Program-made: the position numbers and the translations under genes | Assembly (NCBI RefSeq): GCF_034119865.1 | Contig: NZ_CP139421.1 | Span: forward strand, 992,001 to 1,056,000 | Length of the DNA stretch: 64,000 nucleotides | Source: Algoriphagus sp. NG3 | Lineage (GTDB): Bacteria > Bacteroidota > Bacteroidia > Cytophagales > Cyclobacteriaceae | Direction of reading: 5' to 3' | The notes under the pieces: model-generated | Told to the model about the DNA's origin: nothing | Seen by the model: the letters and a program-made list of their open reading frames with translations, nothing else | Database searches by the model: none | In this document: positions 19,077-29,160 of the stretch, one piece after another | How the letters are laid out: the number at the start of each line of letters is the position of its first letter | How positions within the stretch are numbered: position 1 is the stretch's first letter

Positions 19077-19367
19077 ATGAATGAGATAAAAATACAACAT
19101 GAATTTGATGGTAAAAAAGGTTCATTTTATCTGGAAGTCGGGTCTAAAAGATCAGCTGAAATGGTCTATGTGATGGCTGGGCCGGATAAAATGATCATCG
19201 AGCACACCGAAGTCGATGAGAGTCTGAAAGGGCAGGGAATAGGCGGGAAGCTACTGGAGGAATTGGTCGCTTATGTCAGGAGAGAGGGAGTCAAGGTGAT
19301 TCCGCTATGTCCTTTTGCCAATGCAATGTTTAAGAAAAAAGAAGATTTGCGGGATGTCCTTGCCTGA
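19077..19367 (+). CDS. Small GNAT N-acetyltransferase, YjdJ-type
   Basis: A 96-residue Gcn5-related acetyltransferase-like domain of the short YjdJ type. The acetyl-CoA pyrophosphate loop is clear (SLKGQGIGGKLLEELV), preceded by HTEVD and followed by VIPLCPFANAMFKKK. Members of this short family have been linked with acetyl-CoA binding, but substrates are uncertain. It starts five bases after the VOC gene and converges on the minus-strand small membrane protein. Confidence 0.8.
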   Translation: MNEIKIQHEFDGKKGSFYLEVGSKRSAEMVYVMAGPDKMIIEHTEVDESLKGQGIGGKLLEELVAYVRREGVKVIPLCPFANAMFKKKEDLRDVLA

Positions 19368-19373
19368 GATACT

Positions 19374-19634
19374 TCAAAAAAACAGCAGATATAAGAGCCA
19401 ACCGATTAAAAGAGAAACCAATCCGGCAAAGAAGTAGCCGCTTCTTCCGAATGAACTTCGTCTGTCCATTCTGTACCGAATGCTGTCATCTATATTTTTC
19501 AGATCGGCCTTGCCCATGTTTTTTTCTCTTGATACGCCATCTGATCTAGTAGGTTTTGGACGTATCTTTCCGAGGTTTCGATTTTCCTTCGAAGATTTAT
19601 TTGCTGAGGAAATAAAGCCGGCACCTCCTGTCAT
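19374..19634 (-). CDS. Small tail-anchored membrane protein, hypothetical
   Basis: An 86-residue protein with a basic, polar N-terminal 60 residues and one C-terminal hydrophobic segment (GYFFAGLVSLLIGWLLYLLFF), so it would sit in the inner membrane with its N-terminus in the cytoplasm. No family is recognised. It is supported by the frame, a plausible ATG and the coherent membrane segment. Seven bases separate its stop from the convergent GNAT gene. Confidence 0.55.
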   Translation of the reverse strand: MTGGAGFISSANKSSKENRNLGKIRPKPTRSDGVSREKNMGKADLKNIDDSIRYRMDRRSSFGRSGYFFAGLVSLLIGWLLYLLFF

Positions 19635-19912
19635 AATGAACTAATTACCTTTCAAAATAGCGATTTCATATCGTAGTTGAAATGTGAATTCTATATATCT
19701 TTTTAAAAATGTTCAAAATACAAAGATTAGTAAAAGGTAGATCAGTGGCATCGGTTGGTTTGTGTTACCTTATCTTTTTCCTGGTTTAATATGCTGAAGG
19801 TTTGGTGATAATAAGAATGGGTGGGGCAGGAGATATTTCGGAAATCCCTCTGTTTTGATCCGGGAGATTTGGGAGAAATTTGAGCCTGTGATAAAGTAAG
19901 CTGTTAGATCTT

Positions 19913-20299
19913 CTATTGATATTTCTCCATTTGGAGTTTGATTTTGTCAAGAGTCAATGGTTTCTCCAGAAAACCTGAAACAATGGAATACTCCTGGGCT
20001 TTAAACCTGTCCTGATAGTCGATGGAACTGGACAGGATGACTATTTTATCTTCTCTTCCGGGGTGCAACTCAAGATATTTATCCAGAAATTCCCACCCAT
20101 TCAATACAGGCATATTGATATCCAAAAAAATCAGGAGAGACTGCTTTGGATCCAGGTCATCAAGCCTGTTGAGAGCTTCCTCACCCTCAAGGAATTCTTC
20201 TATTTTTTCCGCTATACCAACTTTTCCAAGCAGCCTTTTATTGATCAGGTTATTTATCGGATCATCATCCACTAGAAAAATGGTTTCAAATAGAGCCAT
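19913..20299 (-). CDS. Single-domain response regulator (CheY-like receiver)
   Basis: A 128-residue receiver domain without an output domain. The acidic pocket LVDDDPINN (about 9-17), phospho-acceptor Asp in IFLDINMPVLNG (about 59), Ser in ILSSS (about 88) and Lys in LEKPLT (about 113) are all present. Such stand-alone receivers act through protein contacts with histidine kinases or phosphorelays; no kinase gene is nearby. The DDDPINNLINKRL form is common among Bacteroidota receivers. Confidence 0.88.
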   Translation of the reverse strand: MALFETIFLVDDDPINNLINKRLLGKVGIAEKIEEFLEGEEALNRLDDLDPKQSLLIFLDINMPVLNGWEFLDKYLELHPGREDKIVILSSSIDYQDRFKAQEYSIVSGFLEKPLTLDKIKLQMEKYQ

Positions 20300-20424
20300 T
20301 GAGAGAATAAGGGGTGGAAAAAAGAGATTTATACTTAGCCAAAATACGATTAATACTGAAGCAAGAAAAAGGTTTAACTACCTTTTTTAATTTTATTCTA
20401 TAGAAAGGCTAGTACTCAGGCAAT

Positions 20425-20454
20425 AAAAAAGGAGGTCCCTTGGAACCTCCTTTT
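20425..20454 (-). terminator. Intrinsic terminator of groESL
   Basis: AAAAGGAGGT (20,427-20,436) and ACCTCCTTTT (20,445-20,454) form a perfect 10-bp stem. On the minus strand the stem is followed by a T run (complement of the A run at 20,425-20,430). It lies 21 bases beyond the groEL stop at 20,475. Confidence 0.88.
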
Positions 20455-20474
20455 ACACTTTTTGGTGCGGATGA

Positions 20475-22124
<1,650 letters not shown>

Positions 22125-22145
22125 TTAACGATTTAGGATGATTGA

Positions 22146-22424
22146 TTAAAGGATTGCAAAGATGTCTGACTCTCTCATGATGAGGTAGTCGCTTCCTTCT
22201 ACACTGAGTTCTGTGCCAGAGTATTTACCGTACAGTACAGTGTCTCCAACTTTCACAGTCAGAGGTTCATCTTTTTTACCATTTCCTACTGCCACTACAG
22301 TGCCTTTTTGTGGTTTTTCTTTCGCTGTATCTGGGATGTAAAGACCAGATGCTGTTTTCTCTTCAGCCGCAGCAGGTTGTACCAAAACTCTGTCTGCAAG
22401 AGGTTTGATGTTCACATTTGACAT
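22146..22424 (-). CDS. groES: Co-chaperonin GroES (Hsp10)
   Basis: A 92-residue co-chaperonin lid for GroEL. The fold is clear from [20 protein letters not shown] (barrel start and mobile loop), [41 protein letters not shown] and the final DIFAIL. It is the first gene of groESL. The promoter region lies between 22,425 and about 22,640, where the divergent hypothetical gene begins. Confidence 0.98.
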   Translation of the reverse strand: MSNVNIKPLADRVLVQPAAAEEKTASGLYIPDTAKEKPQKGTVVAVGNGKKDEPLTVKVGDTVLYGKYSGTELSVEGSDYLIMRESDIFAIL

Positions 22425-22467
22425 AATATAAATTCGTTTAAGGTTAGTTTAAAATGTACTTGCCTAA

Positions 22468-22486
22468 TAGCACTTCCTGTGCCAAT
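22468..22486 (-). promoter_or_regulatory. Sigma-54-type (-24/-12) promoter of groESL
   Basis: On the minus strand the sequence TTGGCACAGGAAGTGCTA fits the RpoN consensus TGGCAC-N5-TTGC with one mismatch. It has the obligatory GG-N10-GC spacing (GG opposite 22,482-22,483, GC opposite 22,470-22,471). Transcription would start about 12 bases further on, near 22,458, giving a 5' leader of about 34 bases before the groES ATG. A sigma-54 activator is encoded 2.7 kb away, but no link is shown. Confidence 0.55.
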
Positions 22487-22639
22487 GAAGGAATAGGATG
22501 AAAGGCTGACAAATCGGCTGTAATTATATTGCTTTAGGCAAATAGAGTGGATTTTTTTTGGCAGAAATCACTGCCATTTTTGCTAGTAGTGATACAGAAT
22601 TGTCAGAATTTCGTAATTTATAGTCAAACCTACTTGCAT

Positions 22640-23356
22640 ATGACTACACTACCCAAAAACTGGATCACGGAAGGCCACATAGATTTTGAGTATAAAAAGT
22701 ATCAGTTGCTAGCCTATCTACAGGAGTCCAACAGGCGATTCCAGGAAATAAAGCTTTATCCTATTCTGGCCGAATTGATAGACCACTACCGAAATTTGGA
22801 AGAATTGAAGTCTGGTAAAACTGAATTGAAAAATCTCTTCCCTAAAAAGCTGGAATCTATTGACCTCCAACGTGGGAGGCTTAATTACCTCTCTACCATC
22901 AAAGAGGAAGGAATTATGAAAGAGCTATCCCTGATTACTGATTTTGCATTGCCCAAACTCAGCGCCCAGATAGAGGAAGGCAAGACTATCTATGACTATG
23001 TTGAGGATCAGATGGAATTCGAACCTGTAGGAATATTGCCTATCTACAATCAGGAAGGTTATATTTTGCTTTCAAGGGAAAAAAAGAAAGAGATCCATGC
23101 CTTCCGTTACAAGTCTAGCTTGATACATTTTGCGGGCGAAAAATTCCGTAGTATCAGCATGTGGCTCATTGGTGTATTTCAGCGAAGTCTGGTCAATACC
23201 CTTGAAAAAATCAAAATGGATCTGGTCAAAGAGATCAAGGAGCTGCCAAATCCCGCTACCTGGAGGATTCATAGCCAGCAGGAATTCCCCATAGAGGAGA
23301 CTTTGGTGCCTATCAGTAAGCGGCTTTTATTAAGGACTGTTTCTGTTACGTCCTAG
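22640..23356 (+). CDS. Conserved hypothetical protein
   Basis: About 238 residues from MTTLPKNWITEGHIDFEYKK. An upstream in-frame start at 22,547 would add a hydrophobic 31-residue stretch inside the groES promoter region and is less likely. The protein is largely helical and charged, with a C-terminal alpha/beta part ending ISKRLLLRTVSVTS. No catalytic motif or membrane segment is evident and I cannot name the family. It diverges from groESL. Confidence 0.65.
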   Translation: MTTLPKNWITEGHIDFEYKKYQLLAYLQESNRRFQEIKLYPILAELIDHYRNLEELKSGKTELKNLFPKKLESIDLQRGRLNYLSTIKEEGIMKELSLITDFALPKLSAQIEEGKTIYDYVEDQMEFEPVGILPIYNQEGYILLSREKKKEIHAFRYKSSLIHFAGEKFRSISMWLIGVFQRSLVNTLEKIKMDLVKEIKELPNPATWRIHSQQEFPIEETLVPISKRLLLRTVSVTS

Positions 23357-23407
23357 GGGGATCAACGACCCATTTCCAAAGATTTGATTTTAAGAAAGGC
23401 TTATATA

Positions 23408-23437
23408 GAAAAAGTCTGCCCTTTCGGAGCAGACTTT
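23408..23437 (-). terminator. Intrinsic terminator after secG
   Basis: AAAGTCTGC (23,411-23,419) pairs with GCAGACTTT (23,429-23,437). Read on the minus strand the stem is followed by a short T run. It lies 22 bases past the secG stop and closes the miaB-to-secG gene cluster. Confidence 0.75.
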
Positions 23438-23459
23438 ATATGTTGTGCGGCTGGTTAAC

Positions 23460-23825
23460 TTAGTCAACTGAGTCAGGAACGGTTTCTTCAGTTGCTTCTT
23501 CCGTAGCGGTAGGAAGTAAGCTTTCGTCCTCACCAAACGAAGGAGCCACTATTTGCTGCTTGGCGTTTTCAATATTTGGTGATGAGAATTGGTTGGACTG
23601 CGGACCGCCAATGAATGCAGACGATGCCAATGAAAGTACCAAAATAGATATAGACAAAATCCAAGTGGCTTTCTCCAGTACGTTTCCGGTACGGGTCACA
23701 CCCATGATTTGAGAGGCACCTCCTCCAAATGCTGCACCAACGCCTCCTTTAGAGTTTTGGCCTAAGATTACTAAGATCAGCAGCACTGCTAATATTAGAA
23801 TAATTGTAATCAATAAAGTAAACAT
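23460..23825 (-). CDS. secG: Protein translocase subunit SecG
   Basis: A small inner-membrane subunit of the SecYEG channel, 121 residues. Two transmembrane segments (TLLITIILILAVLLILVILG and ATWILSISILVLSLASSAFI) flank the conserved loop NSKGGVGAAFGGGASQIMG, which is diagnostic. The acidic C-terminal tail is longer than in E. coli, as is usual in Bacteroidota. It is last in a same-strand series with the TPR protein 12 bases upstream. Confidence 0.94.
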   Translation of the reverse strand: MFTLLITIILILAVLLILVILGQNSKGGVGAAFGGGASQIMGVTRTGNVLEKATWILSISILVLSLASSAFIGGPQSNQFSSPNIENAKQQIVAPSFGEDESLLPTATEEATEETVPDSVD

Positions 23826-23837
23826 ATTACGTGGGTG

Positions 23838-24557
23838 TTAATCTTTCAGTTTTTCAATCAAGTCCGCAAAGTAAGTCCTTTTATCCGGAAACTTCAATAG
23901 CAATTTCTCATAAATTTCAATGGCCAGCTGCTGCTTCCCTTGTTTTGCAAGAATTTTCGCATAAGACTCCGACATAAGATTGTCATTGATCTTCGTGCTG
24001 TTGGCTGCCAGGTTCTCAGTATTTTGATTTGCTTCGATCTCTTTGATGGTGGCTAGCTTTATGGTTTTTTTGCTAAAAGCTTTGATGAGATCTATCTGAT
24101 CCTTCTTCTTCTGATCATGGATTACTTTTTTTTCTTTTTTCTTGATGGTCTCTATGAGATCATCTTGCGGTGGTTTTCTTCTCCGTGGCTTGGGTTTGGG
24201 CGGCACGGATTTGGGCTCTGGCTCTGATACAGTATTTTGATGCTCGCCTTTATCAGCTACAGGTGCTATATGTTTCTCCGCATCTGCACTATCGGATGGA
24301 GCTTTTGCTAATGACGTATCCTTTACGGGATTTTCTATAAGCTTCTTAAGCCAGACTCTATCCGGACTAGTGATCGCGGCAAAGCCCAGAGTTGAGGTAT
24401 TTTCAATTCCATCTTTAAGAAATTCAAATCGGGCTGTGAGTACGTAGGGAATCTGGAAATAGGGGAAATTCTCCTGCACTTTCTGCAACTGCAGGATATC
24501 AGAGCGATCTAATTTATCCGATCTATGGATTATTTCTAAAAACTGGGTTGCGTTCAC
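23838..24557 (-). CDS. TPR-containing hypothetical protein
   Basis: A 239-residue cytoplasmic protein in three parts. The N-terminal helical domain contains LQLQKVQENFPYFQIPYVL. The middle is a Lys/Pro-rich linker (PPKPKPRRRKPP, KKKEKK). The C-terminal tetratricopeptide-like unit reads MSESYAKILAKQGKQQLAIE followed by IYEKLLLKFPDKRTYFADLI. It sits between lptE and secG, an arrangement common in Cytophagales. A scaffolding role is inferred from the TPR only. Confidence 0.75.
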   Translation of the reverse strand: MNATQFLEIIHRSDKLDRSDILQLQKVQENFPYFQIPYVLTARFEFLKDGIENTSTLGFAAITSPDRVWLKKLIENPVKDTSLAKAPSDSADAEKHIAPVADKGEHQNTVSEPEPKSVPPKPKPRRRKPPQDDLIETIKKKEKKVIHDQKKKDQIDLIKAFSKKTIKLATIKEIEANQNTENLAANSTKINDNLMSESYAKILAKQGKQQLAIEIYEKLLLKFPDKRTYFADLIEKLKD

Positions 24558-24593
24558 GTGCGGATTTCTTTTGAGATTATGAATATAGGCAAT

Positions 24594-25133
24594 TTACCAG
24601 TTGGCAACTGTGGCTGTGAAAATATCCTGTATAATACTGGTGAAAATCTCATCAACTAAGTCACTTTCCACATCCAGGAAGGTGGTGGTCCGAGGGTCAT
24701 AATCTTGAAAAAAGGAAAACTGCCGTTTTAGATTTTCGGTTTCATCAGTGGTATTGATATATTCTACATCCACCTTAATAGTGAGCCGCATGGTACCTGC
24801 CCGGTCAGGACGGTTGGGATCTCCGCTGGATACAGCCGCCTGGGGCGTGAGGGTGTAGCCTGTTATAGCGCCCATAAATTGCAGGTTGCCATTGGTTCGT
24901 ACCAGCTCCAGTTGGGTATTTCTCTGATAATATTCCTTCAGTGCTTCAGTAAATCGCTGCTCAATATTGGCAGGCCCTCCACCGGAATCATTGAAGAAGT
25001 TTTCTACCGTGAAGGTGCTTACCACATCATAGTTGATATTGGTACCAGTGAAGCTGTATTTGACGGAGCAGCTTTGGAATAGGAAAAAGACCAATCCCAG
25101 TGCAAGTACTGGAAGCTTATTGGTCAATTTCAT
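24594..25133 (-). CDS. lptE: LptE-family lipoprotein (LPS assembly)
   Basis: An outer-membrane lipoprotein plug of the LptD/LptE lipopolysaccharide translocon, about 179 residues from MKLTNKLPVLALGLVFFLFQ with lipobox FQSCSVKYSF. Family features are YSFTGTNINYDVVSTFTV, the segment GAITGYTLTPQAA and the C-terminal helix VDEIFTSIIQDIF. The ATG at 25,133 is chosen because it starts the signal peptide; the longer frame begins inside the sigma-54 activator. It overlaps that gene by 17 bases, so they are coupled. Confidence 0.88.
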   Translation of the reverse strand: MKLTNKLPVLALGLVFFLFQSCSVKYSFTGTNINYDVVSTFTVENFFNDSGGGPANIEQRFTEALKEYYQRNTQLELVRTNGNLQFMGAITGYTLTPQAAVSSGDPNRPDRAGTMRLTIKVDVEYINTTDETENLKRQFSFFQDYDPRTTTFLDVESDLVDEIFTSIIQDIFTATVANW

Positions 25134-26406
25134 ATTGCTTGATTTTTCTATATAGGGTACGCTCAGAGATACCCAGGTCGCTGGCCGCATACTTTCTTTT
25201 ATTGTTATGCTTTCGCAAAGCTCTTAGAATCATCTCTTTTTCTTTCTTTTCCAGCGAAAGGGAGTTGTCATCTTCTTCGTGGATAATGTCCTCGATGGCA
25301 TCATCTTCATAGTCCTCGTCTTGGGATGAGCCGGATTTGTTGGAATCTATCACCAAAGGAACGTAGCTAGGGTTGGATTCCGTATTTTCCTTGGTGCCAA
25401 ATCCGCTGTCCATATCCTCAAAAAGCCCCTGATGCTTTTGGATAATGTTCGAATTCAACCCACCGCTATGGTAACTTTCAAGAACAAGTTTCTTCAACTC
25501 ATTCATGTCCTTTTTCATATCAAAGAGCACTTTGTACAATAAATCCCGCTCGGAGAAATCTGTAGTTTCCCCACTTTTGGATTGGTGGGGAAGTGCCATT
25601 GGCAGTCGTGAGTTATCTGACGGTAGGTATTTGGATAAGGTAGCCGCATCCACCTCCCGTTCATTTTCCAGAAGGGATATCTGCTCCGCTATATTCTTCA
25701 ATTGACGGATATTGCCAGGGAAAGAATACCGCATTAAAGCTGCTTGCGCTTCTATATCCAATGAGATTGGGCGCACGTGATATTTTTCAGAGAAGTCCGA
25801 GGTGAACTTTCTGAACAGCAGTACCACATCCTCCCCACGCTCACGAAGGGGAGGAACAAAGATTGGGACTGTATTCAACCGGTAGTAAAGGTCTTCCCTG
25901 AATTTACCTTTTTCCACTGCATTGAGCAGTTTGACATTGGTAGCGGTGATTACACGTACATTGGTTTTCAGTACTTTGGAGGAGCCTACCTTGATGAATT
26001 CCCCGTTTTCCAGCACCCGTAGTAGTCTGGCCTGGGTTCCGAGAGGCATTTCGCCGATTTCATCCAGAAATATTGATCCGCCGTCGGTAACTTCGAAATA
26101 CCCTTTTCTGGCTTCATGTGCACCGGTAAAGGAGCCTTTTTCATGGCCGAAAAGCTCGGAGTCGATAGTTCCTTCAGGAATCGCCCCACAGTTGATAGCG
26201 ATGAATTTTCCGTGCTTTCGTAGGCTTAAGGAATGGATGATCTTGGAAAAACTCTCCTTACCGCTGCCACTTTCCCCGGTGATCAGGACAGTCATATCTG
26301 TAGGGGCGGCCTGCATAGCCACCTGTATCGCATGGTTCAGATGCGGGCTATTTCCGATGATCCCGAAGCGTTGCTTGACGCTTTGAATTTCTGGATTTGT
26401 TATCAT
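25117..26406 (-). CDS. Sigma-54-dependent transcriptional activator (AAA+ and Fis HTH, no receiver)
   Basis: A 429-residue enhancer-binding protein that remodels RNA polymerase-sigma54. There is no N-terminal receiver or sensor domain; the AAA+ module starts at once (FGIIGNSPHLNHAI). Walker A is GESGSGKES, the sigma-54 contact loop reads GSFTGA (a variant of GAFTGA), Walker B is GGSIFLDEIGEM and the arginine fingers lie in FREDLYYRLN. A low-complexity acidic linker precedes a Fis-type helix-turn-helix (NKRKYAASDLGISERTLYRK). The lack of a sensor suggests constitutive activity or control by a partner. Its start overlaps the miaB stop (TAATG). Confidence 0.92.
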   Translation of the reverse strand: MITNPEIQSVKQRFGIIGNSPHLNHAIQVAMQAAPTDMTVLITGESGSGKESFSKIIHSLSLRKHGKFIAINCGAIPEGTIDSELFGHEKGSFTGAHEARKGYFEVTDGGSIFLDEIGEMPLGTQARLLRVLENGEFIKVGSSKVLKTNVRVITATNVKLLNAVEKGKFREDLYYRLNTVPIFVPPLRERGEDVVLLFRKFTSDFSEKYHVRPISLDIEAQAALMRYSFPGNIRQLKNIAEQISLLENEREVDAATLSKYLPSDNSRLPMALPHQSKSGETTDFSERDLLYKVLFDMKKDMNELKKLVLESYHSGGLNSNIIQKHQGLFEDMDSGFGTKENTESNPSYVPLVIDSNKSGSSQDEDYEDDAIEDIIHEEDDNSLSLEKKEKEMILRALRKHNNKRKYAASDLGISERTLYRKIKQYEIDQ

Positions 26407-27899
26407 TAAAAACTCGGGTTTACTTCGATCACTTCGCCAAACAGCGTTGCTGGTGTACAGTCGGTGATTTTTACTTTTATGTAATCTCCTTTGGAATAGT
26501 TTCCATTAGGTACGATCACTACTTTATTGGCAGAGTTCCGTCCTTTTAATTCATCTGCTGATTTTTTGGAAGTCCCTTCTATCAGTATGAGCTGCTCCTT
26601 TCCAAGATCCAGTTTATTCCGCTCATGTGAAAGTGCACTTTGCTTGGTGATCACCTCGGCCAGCCTTCTCTTCTTCACCTCCAACGGGATGTCATCCGCA
26701 TATTTTTTTGCGGCCAAAGTCCCCGGTCTCTCTGAATAGAAGAACATGTAAGAAAAATCGAATTTCACAATGTCCATTAAGGAAAGTGTGTCCTGATGCT
26801 CGGCTTCAGTCTCGGTACAGAATCCTGTTATCATATCGGACGATATGCCACATTCTTCACCTAGGATTTCTCTGATTTTTGATACCCTCTCCAGATACCA
26901 TTCCCGGTCATAGGTACGGTTCATCATTTCCAATACACGGGAATTGCCGCTTTGTGCGGGCAGATGGATGTATTTGCAGATATTATCGTACTTCTTCATC
27001 GTGTACAGCACCTCGTCGGTGATATCCTTGGGATGGGAAGTAGAGAATCTGATTCTGAGTGAAGGATCTACCAAAGCTACCATTTCAAGCAAATGGGCAA
27101 AGTTCACTACAGAAGTCACTTTCTCTTCTTTTTTGTTCAGTCTGGCTTTGTTGTTTTCTTCCGGCGACCATTTGTAGCTGTCCACATTTTGGCCCAGCAA
27201 AGTCACTTCCTTATATCCCTGGGAGAAAAGCTGCTTGGCTTCTTCTACTATGGAGTAGGGGTCTCGGCTTCTTTCCCTGCCCCTGGTGAAGGGCACCACG
27301 CAGAAGGAGCACATATTGTCACATCCACGCATGATGGAGATAAACGCGGACACCCCGTTGGAATTTAGCCGTACAGGTGCGATATCAGCGTAGGTTTCTT
27401 CACGGGAAAGAAAAGTGTTAACGGCTTTCTGTCCCTCTTCTGCTACGGCAAGTAGATTAGGCAGGTCACGATAGGCATCCGGTCCCACGACTATATCCAC
27501 GATTTTCTCCTCTTCCAGTAGTTTTTCTTTCAGTCGCTCTGCCATGCATCCCAGCACACCTATGGTCATCTCAGGATTGCTCTTTTTAGCCCTGTTGAAG
27601 TCAGAGAGGCGTTTTCTGACTGTCTGCTCCGCTTTTTCACGGATGGAGCAGGTATTCAGGAAGATCACATCTGCCTGATTAAAGTCTGAAGTAGTATCAA
27701 ATCCACCTTCCTTCATGATGGAGGCTACAATCTCAGAATCAGCAAAATTCATAGCGCAGCCGTAGCTCTCTATGTAAAGCTTCCGGGTTTTGCCGGTATT
27801 TTCATCTACAGTGGTTTTGAAGTCGCAGGCTTGTGCTTCTTCCCCTGAAATGATATCTATGTCTGCAATCAAATTATTCATGTACTTGGGTATTTCCAT
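26406..27899 (-). CDS. miaB: tRNA-2-methylthio-N6-dimethylallyladenosine synthase MiaB
   Basis: A radical-SAM methylthiotransferase that adds the methylthio group to i6A37 of tRNAs, 497 residues. The N-terminal UPF0004 domain has its three cluster cysteines ([33 protein letters not shown]). The radical-SAM motif is [20 protein letters not shown], and a C-terminal TRAM domain begins near [14 protein letters not shown]. Members of MiaB, not RimO, carry this spacing. It heads the cluster with the sigma-54 activator, lptE, the TPR protein and secG. Confidence 0.96.
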   Translation of the reverse strand: MEIPKYMNNLIADIDIISGEEAQACDFKTTVDENTGKTRKLYIESYGCAMNFADSEIVASIMKEGGFDTTSDFNQADVIFLNTCSIREKAEQTVRKRLSDFNRAKKSNPEMTIGVLGCMAERLKEKLLEEEKIVDIVVGPDAYRDLPNLLAVAEEGQKAVNTFLSREETYADIAPVRLNSNGVSAFISIMRGCDNMCSFCVVPFTRGRERSRDPYSIVEEAKQLFSQGYKEVTLLGQNVDSYKWSPEENNKARLNKKEEKVTSVVNFAHLLEMVALVDPSLRIRFSTSHPKDITDEVLYTMKKYDNICKYIHLPAQSGNSRVLEMMNRTYDREWYLERVSKIREILGEECGISSDMITGFCTETEAEHQDTLSLMDIVKFDFSYMFFYSERPGTLAAKKYADDIPLEVKKRRLAEVITKQSALSHERNKLDLGKEQLILIEGTSKKSADELKGRNSANKVVIVPNGNYSKGDYIKVKITDCTPATLFGEVIEVNPSF

Positions 27900-28056
27900 T
27901 CTTTCGGATGGCGAAATTACGAAAATGCGGACAAAATGGCAGAATGTGTGATTCTTTATTTTGTTAATTATCCTATTACCTAGAATACGGAGAGGAAGTC
28001 TGACTGGGTAACCTAAAAGAGTGATCTTCCTTCAACGAAGAAGGGGATAAAAAAAC

Positions 28057-29160
28057 TTAATCTTCAAAAGGTATTTTCAGCTGCTCACCAAAGTGCTGGT
28101 GCTCTTCCACAATATTGAGATTGGATATTCCCAAGCCCAGAAGGCGGATAGTCTTCGTAAAAGATTCTTGGGCCAAAAGTTCCTGAGCGATCTCCCAGAT
28201 GTTTTCTTCATCGGGATATTGCTCTTGGGTTTTGCTGCGGGTTTGCTGGGTGAAGTCCGAAAATTTGATTTTCAGGGTTATGGTACGGCCTTTTATCCCG
28301 GATTTCTTTATCCGTCGGATAAGCTCATCACAGATGGGCTTTAAGGCTGTGAGCAAATCTTCTGTTGCCAACAAATCATTGGCAAAGGTGTTTTCTGCGC
28401 TTAGTGATTTTCTGATTCTATGGGGCTGTACTTCAGAAAGATGGATGCCCCGGACGATGTTAAAGTAATGAATGCCTGATTTACCAAATTTCCGGGTGAG
28501 GTATTGCAGTGAAAACTGCTTTAAATCCTTGCCAGTGTGGATGCCCAGACTACCCATTTTTTCTGCCGTCACTTTTCCTATCCCAAAGAATTTTTTGATA
28601 GGGAGCTTTTCCAAAAACTCCTCAGCTTCCTCAGGCAGTATCACTGCCTGTCCATTGGGTTTGTTTAGGTCTGAGGCTATTTTTGCCAGAAACTTATTGT
28701 AGGAAACCCCTGCAGAGGCATTTAGTCCTGTCCGTTCTTTGATTTTTTGACGGATCTGTCTGGCAATCAGGATAGCGGATTTTAGTTCTTTTTTATTCTC
28801 TGTGACATCCATAAACGCCTCATCCAGCGAAAGAGGCTCTACCAAGTCTGTATATTCGTAAAAAATCTCCCGGATTTGGTTGGATATCTCCCGGTACCGT
28901 TCAAATCTGGCCGGGGCAAAAATAAGCTGAGGGCATTTCCGGGCTGCCAAGACCGAGGGCATAGCGGAATAAACTCCGAATTTTCTCGCTTCATAACTCG
29001 CCGCTGCTATCACGCCCCGTGCGGCATTTCCGCCCACTACCAGCGGCTTACCACGCCATTCTGGATGATCAAGCTGCTCCACTGAAGCATAGAATGCATC
29101 CATGTCCACATGGATGATTTTCCGGATTGGAGAGGGGGTTATGTCTTTTTCATTTTCCAC
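28057..29160 (-). CDS. dinB: DNA polymerase IV (DinB, Y-family)
   Basis: An error-prone translesion polymerase of 367 residues. The Y-family catalytic motifs are IIHVDMDAFYASVEQ near the start and PLSLDEAFMDVT near 110, giving the metal-binding Asp and Glu residues. The helix-hairpin-helix segment (KFFGIGKVTAEKMGSLGI) and the little-finger domain follow. It overlaps the pabB-like gene by 11 bases on the same strand; the functional link is unclear. No clear LexA box was seen. Confidence 0.95.
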   Translation of the reverse strand: MENEKDITPSPIRKIIHVDMDAFYASVEQLDHPEWRGKPLVVGGNAARGVIAAASYEARKFGVYSAMPSVLAARKCPQLIFAPARFERYREISNQIREIFYEYTDLVEPLSLDEAFMDVTENKKELKSAILIARQIRQKIKERTGLNASAGVSYNKFLAKIASDLNKPNGQAVILPEEAEEFLEKLPIKKFFGIGKVTAEKMGSLGIHTGKDLKQFSLQYLTRKFGKSGIHYFNIVRGIHLSEVQPHRIRKSLSAENTFANDLLATEDLLTALKPICDELIRRIKKSGIKGRTITLKIKFSDFTQQTRSKTQEQYPDEENIWEIAQELLAQESFTKTIRLLGLGISNLNIVEEHQHFGEQLKIPFED

